Assembly (NCBI GenBank): GCA_039029915.1
Contig: JBCCFD010000052.1
Coordinates: forward strand, 1-26,312
Direction of reading: 5' to 3'
Length of the DNA: 26,312 bases
From: QQUD01 sp039029915
GTDB lineage: Bacteria; Chloroflexota; Anaerolineae; Promineifilales; Promineifilaceae
Part shown: one piece after another, positions 1-6,315 of the stretch
Layout of the letters: every line of letters begins with the position of its first letter
How positions within the stretch are numbered: the stretch's first letter is position 1
The notes under the pieces: generated by a model
Told to the model about the DNA's origin: nothing
Seen by the model: only the letters and a program-made list of their open reading frames with translations
The model's database searches: none
Program-made: the position numbers and the translations under genes

Positions 1-1
1 G

Positions 2-214
2 ATTGTCACGTTTACAAAAAACAATGTTCCAGCAGAAAAAATTAAGGCGGCTCTTGCCACAAAGCAGATTAACGTATCCGTATCTCAAGGCAGCGGTAAC
101 CTCATTTCGTTTAAACAGAGAGGATTAACGGCCGTTGTGCGGGCCTCGGTTCACTATTACAACACCGAAGAGGAAATTGATACATTTATATCTGCCCTGC
201 AAGAGATTAAATGA
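2..214 (+). CDS. Class V aminotransferase-like protein, C-terminal end (partial)
   Basis: An open frame enters from the left edge and ends at a TGA at 212-214, giving about 70 residues. The tail reads like the small C-terminal domain of fold-type I PLP enzymes of the class V aminotransferase/cysteine desulfurase group: an INVSVS strand, then a basic stretch, then RASVHYYNTEEEIDTFISAL close to the end. That arrangement (R-x-S-x-H-x-Y-N, then an acidic helix) is typical of the group. The catalytic lysine lies outside the window, so substrate and exact reaction cannot be named. The stop overlaps the next gene's ATG (ATGA, 211-214), so the two are probably translationally coupled. One copy of the ACGGCCGT palindrome is read here as Thr-Ala-Val. 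Confidence 0.75.
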   Translation: MVTFTKNNVPAEKIKAALATKQINVSVSQGSGNLISFKQRGLTAVVRASVHYYNTEEEIDTFISALQEIK

Positions 215-1254
215 GCAAACAATCTGCAAAGCTGAAAACAAAAATCGTACAAAAGATCAACGATTTCATTCAGGAAAAGCAAGTTCCTGGACTCGCATTT
301 GGGTTGATTGACAATAACAATCCTATTCTTGTTGATGGGTTTGGGCTGGAAAATGTTGAGCACCAGATCCCAGTGACACCTGATTCCGTTTTTTCAATTG
401 CGTCGATTACAAAGGTGTTTACAGCAACGGCCGTATTTCAACTTATCGAACAAGGCAAGCTCAAGCTCACCGATACGCTTGGTCAGCATCTACCCCACCT
501 ACCCAAAGCGTGGCATCCTGTTCAAATTCACCACATTCTCTGCCACCAATCGGGCATCAAAAGCTACACCGAAGTCGAAGCGTATTGGAAATCCACTCGC
601 CTTGATTTGCCCAAAGACCATATTCTTGAGCTTGTGGCTGACTTACCCATCCAGTTCGAACCGGGCGCTCGCCAAGCGTACGACAACACGGGCTACTATT
701 TGCTTGGCTACCTCATTGAAAAATTGAGCGAAAAATCATACGGTGACTATCTCAAGCAAGCTATCTTTGCTCCGCTTGGGATGGCCCAAACTGAGGTTAA
801 TGATCCTTATAAGATCATTCCCGGAAGAGCCAATGGCTATACGCATAAAAACAGGGTTATTCAAAACGCCGAATATTATAGCCCGACAGGTACCTATTCA
901 GCTGGGATGATGGTGTCATCCATCACATACCTTATCAAATTCAATAGCTCACTTTACACGGACAAGCTGCTCTCTGAAGACTCTCGGCGGCTCATGTGGA
1001 CACCACGCCCTTCGCAAGCAAATAACGAAGCACAGTTTAACTATGTGCTGGGATATGGCTGGTTTTTGGTGACGACTGAAAACGGCCGTTTATTTGCCGG
1101 CCACAATGGCAACATGGTCGGCTTTTGCAGCTCCTTCACCCACTTCATCAAAGAAAAAATCACCGTCATCGCCCTCTACAACTACGACCTCATCAGCATC
1201 CCCCACGAACTGCCGCACCAGATTGTAGAGATGTATTTGGGGATTAGGGATTAG
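211..1254 (+). CDS. Serine beta-lactamase-like hydrolase (class C / penicillin-binding family)
   Basis: A 347-residue protein of the beta-lactamase/DD-peptidase (PF00144-type) superfamily. The three active-site motifs are present: SxxK as S65-I-T-K68, YxN as Y157-D-N159 in the usual YDNTGYYLLG context, and HxG as H298-N-G300 in GHNG. These serve acyl-enzyme hydrolysis of esters or amides. I see no convincing signal peptide: the N-terminus is lysine-rich and polar, so it may be a cytoplasmic esterase or peptidase rather than a periplasmic lactamase. It starts inside the upstream stop (ATGA overlap), which argues for co-transcription with the aminotransferase-like gene. The last codons (GIRD) are encoded by a degenerate repeat that runs on past the stop. 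True antibiotic hydrolysis is unproven. Confidence 0.88.
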   Translation: MSKQSAKLKTKIVQKINDFIQEKQVPGLAFGLIDNNNPILVDGFGLENVEHQIPVTPDSVFSIASITKVFTATAVFQLIEQGKLKLTDTLGQHLPHLPKAWHPVQIHHILCHQSGIKSYTEVEAYWKSTRLDLPKDHILELVADLPIQFEPGARQAYDNTGYYLLGYLIEKLSEKSYGDYLKQAIFAPLGMAQTEVNDPYKIIPGRANGYTHKNRVIQNAEYYSPTGTYSAGMMVSSITYLIKFNSSLYTDKLLSEDSRRLMWTPRPSQANNEAQFNYVLGYGWFLVTTENGRLFAGHNGNMVGFCSSFTHFIKEKITVIALYNYDLISIPHELPHQIVEMYLGIRD

Positions 1255-1284
1255 GGACTCGGGGCTGGGGATCAGGGATCGGCA
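1239..1284. repeat. Degenerate GGGGATTAGGGA-type short repeat
   Basis: A run of imperfect G-rich units (GGGGATTAGGGATTAGGGAC, then GGGGCTGGGGATCAGGGATC) starts inside the last codons of the hydrolase and continues after its stop. It is one of several low-complexity intergenic stretches in the window. It has no hairpin and does not look like a terminator. Confidence 0.6.
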
Positions 1285-1379
1285 GCTAGGATAATTATTG
1301 GTGGGGAAGTGGCAAAGTTAAACACGATATTCTACCGCTAAACACGCTGAGGGACTGACTCGCTGAAATGCTGATAAGC

Positions 1380-1415
1380 TCACTTCACCCTTCGTCCCTC
1401 ATCCTTTTGCCCTTC
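1380..1415. repeat. Degenerate pyrimidine-rich repeat (CACCCTTCGTCCCTCATCC type)
   Basis: A pyrimidine-rich stretch of imperfect 7-8 nt units lies just 3' of the minus-strand flavoprotein gene and reaches its stop. It resembles the stretches at about 3201-3240, 23158-23213 and 25717-25760. It is probably a dispersed intergenic low-complexity sequence. Confidence 0.45.
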
Positions 1416-2575
1416 TAAACCATCCCCTCTGGCACGGGCAACCCAAACCCCATCTTGCCTACCATCTCCATCGTCTGGGGCGAGATGATGCCGTGCTGAG
1501 TGACCACGTGGACATCTCGGAAGAGGCGCTGGAGCGGCACGCTTTCCCAGATTGAAGAGCCACCCCCAATATGGTAGGCAGCATCGACCACTTTGGCGGC
1601 TTCGGTGGTGGCGTAGGAGGCGGCCATCCGCAGTTGGCGACGGCCGTTTACATCCACAGGCCCCGCTTCTGCTTGTGACCAAAGCTCCTGAACCGACTGA
1701 CGCAAAAACGCGCCTGCAGCCATATAGCGGGCTTCCGCTTCCGCTACTTGTGCCTGAATAGACGGCCGTTCAGCCAGCTTCTTCACCGACCAGCGCGGCG
1801 CTTTATTCGGACCGAGCTGTTTAATCTCATCCAGCGCCCGATTGGCTAACCCTAACCCCACTGACGCCACACCAGCCGCTAACGCCCCCAAAAATGGGAA
1901 GCGATAAAGCGGCGCATCAATTTGAGGCTGGGTTGGTGGAAAAGAGGTCCAATACCCGTCGGGTACAAAGAGATCCTTCACTTCATATTCCCCGCTGGCC
2001 GTTCCTTTTAAGCCGGACACGCGCCACGTATCAATGAGTTCGACCTGATCCTTCGGAAAATAAACGAGCGGCATTCGTGTGCCATCTGCTAATTGTGAGG
2101 GCTTGCCCTCTTTATCAACGACCGCAGCCACCCCCACGATCCAGCTGCAAAATGGCGTGCCTGACCCCCACAGCCAACGGCCGTTTACCCGCAACCCCCC
2201 TGCGACCGGAACGGCCGTTCCCATTGGGGCTGCTAAACCGCCCGTCATCCCCATTGGATCATCAAAAATAATGTGACCCACTTCTTCACTCAAAAAACCG
2301 GAGTTTAAAGCGGCCGTGCCGGTCACCATGGCTACCCAAGCCAGCGACCCATTGTAGTAAGCCAACGTTTCAACTGCATCTAGCAATGACTCAACGGATG
2401 CTTGTGCACCACCATACCGTTCAGCCACCCACAATCGAATAACGCCACTTTCTAGCAACACCTCAGCTATATCGGGAGGTAACGACCGTTTATTTTCAAT
2501 TTCTAAAGCACGCGTATCAGCCGCCCGCCCAATTTGATGTAATCGTTTGGTGAACTCATTTATCATTTGTTTCAT
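1415..2575 (-). CDS. Acyl-CoA dehydrogenase-fold flavoprotein (possible flavin-dependent monooxygenase)
   Basis: A 386-residue protein with the acyl-CoA dehydrogenase fold: an N-terminal helical domain (LPPDIAEVLLESGVIRLWVAERYGG), a middle beta domain with NGRWLWGSGTPFCSWIV and the strands around TWRVSGLKGTASGEYEVKDLFVP, and a C-terminal helical bundle ending in GGGSSIWESVPLQRLFRDVHVVTQHG. The TASGEYEV segment and the RLFRDVHVVTQH ending resemble the HsaA/DszC/HPA-hydroxylase side of the family more than true CoA dehydrogenases, so an FMNH2/FADH2-dependent monooxygenase is plausible. No reductase partner lies nearby. The start at 2575 has no strong ribosome site; M4 (2566) is an alternative. 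Three or four palindrome copies lie within it, including two only 34 bp apart (2176 and 2210). The substrate is unknown. Confidence 0.82.
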   Translation of the reverse strand: MKQMINEFTKRLHQIGRAADTRALEIENKRSLPPDIAEVLLESGVIRLWVAERYGGAQASVESLLDAVETLAYYNGSLAWVAMVTGTAALNSGFLSEEVGHIIFDDPMGMTGGLAAPMGTAVPVAGGLRVNGRWLWGSGTPFCSWIVGVAAVVDKEGKPSQLADGTRMPLVYFPKDQVELIDTWRVSGLKGTASGEYEVKDLFVPDGYWTSFPPTQPQIDAPLYRFPFLGALAAGVASVGLGLANRALDEIKQLGPNKAPRWSVKKLAERPSIQAQVAEAEARYMAAGAFLRQSVQELWSQAEAGPVDVNGRRQLRMAASYATTEAAKVVDAAYHIGGGSSIWESVPLQRLFRDVHVVTQHGIISPQTMEMVGKMGFGLPVPEGMV

Positions 2576-2718
2576 ACTCTGTTATACAATCGTTCAGCAT
2601 GATTTATCGAGTCCTTTCTAAATTCGCAGCTTTCTATCGTTGAAATACCTTAAAGAAAAGCTCGGAACAAGATGATCATTCTCGTTCTTGTGAAATTTGA
2701 TTAATCCTTTACTTCTCG

Positions 2719-3159
2719 TTGGTTTATGGCAAGAAGCTCAAAATAGATGGTATTCTAATGATTATTGCTTTATTAGGCAGTTTTGCACTCTTAATTCTGA
2801 ATTTACTTATTTTCCTATACGTTCGAAGCTCAGTATTACAAAAGATAGTTAGTATAATCGATGATGTACTAACATTTATTTTATTCTTTGATTTCCATTT
2901 CTATTGGAGAATGAGAACCGTTAAAGGAATTAATTATTTTTTGATTATTCTTTTACTATTCATACTCATCCCTTTTAACTCAATTCTATCTTCATTTCCT
3001 GACCAACCTCAATATTATCTCGCCTTTTATTTTATTGGCTTGATTGGTTTATTTAGTGCAAGCACATTCTTAATGTACCGCCTTTCAGATAGGGCTCGTG
3101 TCAATCAAGCTAATCAAAATCGGGATAAATTCAACCAATTTCTTGATGATTTGGAATAA
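2719..3159 (+). CDS. Small AT-rich membrane protein, function unknown
   Basis: About 146 residues if TTG at 2719 is used; an in-frame TGA at 2698-2700 limits extension. ATG at 2758 (M14) is the other likely start and would give 133 residues. Neither has a clear ribosome site. It has four strongly hydrophobic segments (about residues 11-34, 43-60, 68-88 and 99-120) and a polar, charged tail (RLSDRARVNQANQNRDKFNQFLDDLE). The IDDVLTFILFFDFHFYWRMR stretch loosely recalls the S2-S3 part of small potassium-channel transmembrane domains, but no pore signature (TVGYG-like) exists, so I do not assign a channel. The gene is visibly richer in A/T than its neighbours and contains no copy of the palindrome found elsewhere, which hints at a different origin. 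It is probably real, since the hydrophobic pattern is coherent. Confidence 0.6.
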   Translation: MVYGKKLKIDGILMIIALLGSFALLILNLLIFLYVRSSVLQKIVSIIDDVLTFILFFDFHFYWRMRTVKGINYFLIILLLFILIPFNSILSSFPDQPQYYLAFYFIGLIGLFSASTFLMYRLSDRARVNQANQNRDKFNQFLDDLE

Positions 3160-3213
3160 TTAATTTGTGTCACAAAATACTTCAAGAGCAAACATAGTAA
3201 TTCACTCTTCACC

Positions 3214-3243
3214 TTGTCACCTCTTCACCTTGTCACCTATAAT
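3214..3243 (+). promoter_or_regulatory. Sigma70-type promoter abutting the tgt start codon
   Basis: TTGTCA (3214-3219), an 18-bp spacer, and a perfect TATAAT (3238-3243). The tgt ATG begins at 3252, only 8 nt after the -10 hexamer, and no Shine-Dalgarno sequence lies between. Transcription would start at or within a base or two of the ATG, so the mRNA would be leaderless. The -35 lies in a tandem CTTCACCTTGTCACC repeat (about 3206-3237). Confidence 0.7.
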
Positions 3244-3251
3244 CCCCCGCT

Positions 3252-4370
3252 ATGAGTTCTGATTTTTCATTTGAGTTATTAGCAGAGGATAGTGGCACGG
3301 AGGGTAGAAACGGCCGTTTTCACACCCCTCATGGCCCTATCGAAACACCCGTCTTTGCGCCCGTTGGCACCCAGGCCACGGTTAAGGCGATGCGCCCTAC
3401 TGATCTGCAAGACGCAGGCGCCACGCTCGTTTTGAGCAACACTTACCATCTTTACCTAAGGCCCGGCGACGAACTTGTTCGCGACTTTGGTGGTCTGCAC
3501 AATTTCATGCAGTGGAAGGGTCCGATCTTAACCGACAGCGGCGGCTTCCAAGTGTTCAGCCTCAGTGACACTCGGAAAATTGATGATGACGGTGTGACCT
3601 TCAAATCACATCTCGATGGCTCAAAGCACCGCTTCACGCCTGAGCGAAGCATTCAAATCCAAGAAAATTTAGGCGCCGATATCATCATGGCGTTTGACGA
3701 ATGTCCACCACCCGATAATCATGATTATGTCTACAAATCGCTTGATCGAACCCACCCTTGGCTCCTGCGCTGCATTGAAGCCAAAACCCGCACCGACCAA
3801 GCTCTATTTGGTATCGTGCAAGGAGGTATTTTCCCAGACCTCCGTGAAAAAAGCGCCAAATTTATGGTGGACCTTGATTTGCCCGGCTATGCCATTGGCG
3901 GCTTAGCGGTGGGGGAAACCAAAGCTCAAATGCACAGAACCCTTGAAGCCACCATGCCGTTTTTACCCAAAAACAAACCCCGCTATCTCATGGGGGTTGG
4001 CACCCCTGAAGATTTAATCAATGGCGTGATGCGGGGTGTTGATATCTTTGATTGTGTACTACCGACTCGACTGGCAAGACACGGTTCCGCCTTTGTAAAA
4101 GGAGGCCGCTTAAACCTACGCAACGCCAAATTTGAACGGGACGAAGCCCCGATTACAACCGATTGCGACTGCTACACGTGCCAAAACTTCACGCGAGCCT
4201 ATCTTCGTCATCTAGTCAAAGCCAATGAAATTTTGGCCCACATGCTCCTCAGCGCCCACAACATTCACTTCCTTATTGGTCTCATGCACCAACTCCGTGA
4301 GGTGATTCGCAAGGGAACACTGGAACAATTTGCGACTGAATATTTAAGTCATTATCCCACCGTGGAATGA
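3252..4370 (+). CDS. tgt: Queuine tRNA-ribosyltransferase (tRNA-guanine transglycosylase)
   Basis: A 372-residue bacterial TGT, the usual length. It exchanges guanine-34 in tRNAs with GUN anticodons for preQ1 in queuosine synthesis, in the cytoplasm. Seen in the sequence: the LSNTYHLYLRPG block, TDSGGFQVFSL with the catalytic D95, the FDECPPP block near 148-154, GIVQGGIFPDLR (187-198), YAIGGLAVGE (213-222), VDIFDCVLPTRLARHG (263-278) with the nucleophile aspartate, and the zinc site C305-x-C307-x2-C310 with H336. The start is ATG 3252, directly behind a TATAAT box without a ribosome site. No other queuosine gene (queA, queF) is in the window. One palindrome copy is read as Asn-Gly-Arg. Confidence 0.97.
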   Translation: MSSDFSFELLAEDSGTEGRNGRFHTPHGPIETPVFAPVGTQATVKAMRPTDLQDAGATLVLSNTYHLYLRPGDELVRDFGGLHNFMQWKGPILTDSGGFQVFSLSDTRKIDDDGVTFKSHLDGSKHRFTPERSIQIQENLGADIIMAFDECPPPDNHDYVYKSLDRTHPWLLRCIEAKTRTDQALFGIVQGGIFPDLREKSAKFMVDLDLPGYAIGGLAVGETKAQMHRTLEATMPFLPKNKPRYLMGVGTPEDLINGVMRGVDIFDCVLPTRLARHGSAFVKGGRLNLRNAKFERDEAPITTDCDCYTCQNFTRAYLRHLVKANEILAHMLLSAHNIHFLIGLMHQLREVIRKGTLEQFATEYLSHYPTVE

Positions 4371-4432
4371 CCGTTAGTTTACAAATGATTAGTAAAAAGT
4401 GGTCAAATCAACATTCAGAAAGTACACACACC

Positions 4433-4481
4433 TTCCCAATTACCAATCATCAATAACCGCTTACCAATAACTAGTTACCCA
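4433..4481. repeat. Degenerate CAATTACCAATCA/ACCAATAAC repeat upstream of uppP
   Basis: Imperfect units CAATTACCAATCATCAATAA, CTTACCAATAAC and AGTTACCC fill the gap between tgt and uppP. The complementary motif (GGTAATTGGTTATTGG) reappears just downstream of uppP at 5299-5332, so the gene is flanked by inverted copies of the same low-complexity sequence. Confidence 0.55.
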
Positions 4482-4495
4482 TCCCCAAGGAAACC

Positions 4496-5299
4496 ATGTC
4501 ATTACTCGAAGCAATTATTTTAGGAATCATTCAGGGCGCCACGGAATTTTTACCGGTCTCTAGCTCCGGACACTCAATTTTAGTGCCAACCATTTTAGGG
4601 TTTGAAACGCCCGATCTTAATGCCGTTGTCGTCGCCCACTTAGGCACCATGCTGGCCGTGCTGATTTACTTTTTCACAGATATTAAAAATATCATCACGG
4701 GAACTATCCAAGGGTTGATTACTCGAACACCAATGGCCACGGCCGAATCTCGGCTTGGCTGGTATATTGTCGTTGGCTCAATTCCTGCCGCCATCGCGGG
4801 TCTGTTGCTTGAAGATTGGTTTGAATCTGTTTTTGCTGACCCCCGCTGGGCAGCACTGTTTTTGATTGGCACAGCGGCCTTACTCGTTGCGGGTGAACGG
4901 TTGCGGTCAGGTGAAAAAACCCTCGAAAAAATGGGCTGGGCTGATGCCATCATCATTGGCATCTTCCAAATGTTTGCCCTGTTGCCCGGTATTTCCCGAA
5001 GCGGTAGCACGATGGTCGGCGGTTTGATTCGCGGCCTCGATCGACCCCTTGCCGCCCGCTACAGCTTTTTGATGAGCGCCCCCATCATCTTTGGCGCAGG
5101 GGTACTGCAGGGCATCGAAATGGTCTCTGAGGGGGGTTGGCAATCAGAAATTGGCTCGCTAGCCGTCGTCTTCATAACCTCAGCCATTGTTGGCTACGCC
5201 TGTATTGCCCTACTCATTGCCTGGCTCCGCAAGCGAAACTTTTACCCCTTTGCCATTTATTGTGCACTGTTTGGGGTTTTGTTTTTGTTGTTTTGGTAA
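4496..5299 (+). CDS. uppP: Undecaprenyl-diphosphatase
   Basis: A 267-residue polytopic membrane protein of the UppP/BacA family. It dephosphorylates undecaprenyl pyrophosphate to recycle the lipid carrier for peptidoglycan and other wall polymers, and overexpression is known to confer bacitracin resistance. Both family signatures are present: GATEFLPVSSSGH at residues 14-26 (E17, H26) and LLPGISRSGSTM with R168 and S169. The length is typical, and hydrophobic helices cover most of the chain. AAGGA six bases before the ATG is a good ribosome site. Flanking degenerate repeats separate it from tgt and from the following gene, so it is probably its own transcription unit. The gene has no ACGGCCGT copy, only a near match at about 4739. 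Confidence 0.97.
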   Translation: MSLLEAIILGIIQGATEFLPVSSSGHSILVPTILGFETPDLNAVVVAHLGTMLAVLIYFFTDIKNIITGTIQGLITRTPMATAESRLGWYIVVGSIPAAIAGLLLEDWFESVFADPRWAALFLIGTAALLVAGERLRSGEKTLEKMGWADAIIIGIFQMFALLPGISRSGSTMVGGLIRGLDRPLAARYSFLMSAPIIFGAGVLQGIEMVSEGGWQSEIGSLAVVFITSAIVGYACIALLIAWLRKRNFYPFAIYCALFGVLFLLFW

Positions 5300-5335
5300 T
5301 CGGTAATTGGTTATTGGTTACTGGTGATTGAGTAA
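5299..5335. repeat. Degenerate GGTAATTGGTTATTGG repeat after uppP
   Basis: Imperfect units of TCGGTAATTGG, TTATTGG and TTACTGGTGATTG follow the uppP stop. It is the reverse-complement style of the repeat in front of uppP. Confidence 0.55.
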
Positions 5336-5605
5336 GGAGGCTTTTGGTTTCGTCCCTTATCCCTCTCACGCCAGTACCGCTCCCTCTTTCCTCAAATCTG
5401 AGTATAATCCCTGTATCATTATCCCGAGCAGTTCAGTTTGTGACCCAAACGGCCGTTTTTGTGTCTAATGGGCAGAATTATCAAAATGACCTGATCGAAA
5501 AAGTCAGATGATCAAAAAGTTTAGACAGCATCCTTGCATCCCACAACAGCAGCATTTTTACGCTATAAAACTTTTTGCTTTCCACTAACAGGAGAAAAAC
5601 CCACA
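5336..5605. other. Non-coding gap before the Gln-rich gene
   Basis: About 270 bp without a convincing gene. It holds a perfect TATAAT at 5403-5408 with no clear -35, one isolated intergenic palindrome AACGGCCGTT at 5448-5457 followed by T residues, and two direct repeats, TGATCGAAAAAGT (5492-5504) and TGATCAAAAAGT (5509-5520). These could be the promoter and operator of the downstream gene, which would give a leader of nearly 200 nt. The frame could be extended to an ATG at 5534, but the extension is unlike the rest of the protein. Confidence 0.4.
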
Positions 5606-6253
5606 ATGATGGAAGAACTCATGAAAATTATGCTTGACGGCGCTCAGCAGCAGCAGAGACCTCAACAGCAGCAACGAGGTGGCGCAGGTGGCGACATTCT
5701 CATGGAAATTCTTAAAGGCGCCATGGGCGGCGAGCAGGCCCCAGCTCGACCCCAACAGCAACAGCCCCAAAATATGCTCGATATCGCTGACCTCATTGGG
5801 GGTGTATTGGGAGCTGGGTCTACTGGCAGCAGCGGCATGGCGGGCCAAATGAACCCTCTACTGGCTCCCATTGCCAACTCCATTTCAAAGCGTTTAGGGC
5901 TATCTCCTCAAATCACCCAAATCATCCTCAGCTTTGCCGTGGCCGCCTTGCTCAATCGAGGTAAGAAGCAAGTGACACAGCGTGGTCGCGGTGGACGCCA
6001 ACAAACACAAGAAACATATGATCTCGATGACCTCTTGGAAGGGGATTTCGCCTGGGACAGCGGCATGGCACAACAAATTTCTGCAAAAACGGGTCTTAGT
6101 GAAGATGAGGCTGCCTATAATTTGCAAGAAGCAATGATGATGCTAAGTGATCATCCCCTCTTCGGAAAAAAATCGAAAAGTGCGGCCCCTAAAGCCCAAG
6201 CATCACCCAGCCAACTCGATCATCTGCTTGATAGCTGGCAAGTGGACGGCTAA
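5606..6253 (+). CDS. Gln-rich protein of unknown function
   Basis: I take ATG 5606, with GGAG at 5591-5594 upstream, giving 215 residues. The longer reading from 5534 adds 24 residues with no ribosome site. The start is acidic and amphipathic (MMEELMKIMLDGA), followed by two poly-Gln/Gly/Arg linkers (QQQQRPQQQQRGG and RPQQQQPQ), a Gly/Ser/Met-rich stretch, a short hydrophobic helix (ITQIILSFAVAALLN), a basic GRGGRQQTQ linker, and a conserved-looking C-terminal segment GMAQQISAKTGLSEDEAAYNLQEAMMML. That last segment faintly recalls YidB/DUF937-type proteins, but I would not assign it. It sits 62 bp upstream of the trypsin-like protease on the same strand, so it may be a partner or substrate of that protease. 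Confidence 0.72.
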   Translation: MMEELMKIMLDGAQQQQRPQQQQRGGAGGDILMEILKGAMGGEQAPARPQQQQPQNMLDIADLIGGVLGAGSTGSSGMAGQMNPLLAPIANSISKRLGLSPQITQIILSFAVAALLNRGKKQVTQRGRGGRQQTQETYDLDDLLEGDFAWDSGMAQQISAKTGLSEDEAAYNLQEAMMMLSDHPLFGKKSKSAAPKAQASPSQLDHLLDSWQVDG

Positions 6254-6300
6254 TTAGAGCCTACAGCTTATAGCTTATTACCAAAAGCTAACAGCTACCA
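6254..6300. repeat. Degenerate AGCTTATAGCTTATTACC repeat
   Basis: Short imperfect units (CTACAGCTTATAGCTTATTA, AAAAGCTAACAGCTACC) fill the gap between the Gln-rich gene and the protease gene. No terminator hairpin is visible, so the two genes may be co-transcribed. Confidence 0.45.
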
Positions 6301-6315
6301 AAGTAAGGAATAAAC

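Noticed and set aside
398..727. 109-residue open frame inside the serine hydrolase gene, other frame
   Set aside because: It overlaps completely a gene with all three active-site motifs; its composition (Ser/Arg/Lys-rich) is that of an out-of-frame shadow.
211..1254. Antibiotic-resistance beta-lactamase
   Set aside because: The motifs only place it in the broad PF00144-type superfamily, and the lack of a signal peptide argues against a periplasmic resistance enzyme.
2671..2718. Selenocysteine-type readthrough of the TGA at 2698-2700 upstream of the AT-rich membrane protein
   Set aside because: The frame before this TGA encodes no recognisable protein and there is no conserved Cys context, unlike the DsbA-like case at 26307.
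5534..5605. N-terminal 24-codon extension of the Gln-rich protein
   Set aside because: There is no ribosome site at 5534, whereas GGAG precedes ATG 5606; the extension has no resemblance to the rest of the protein.
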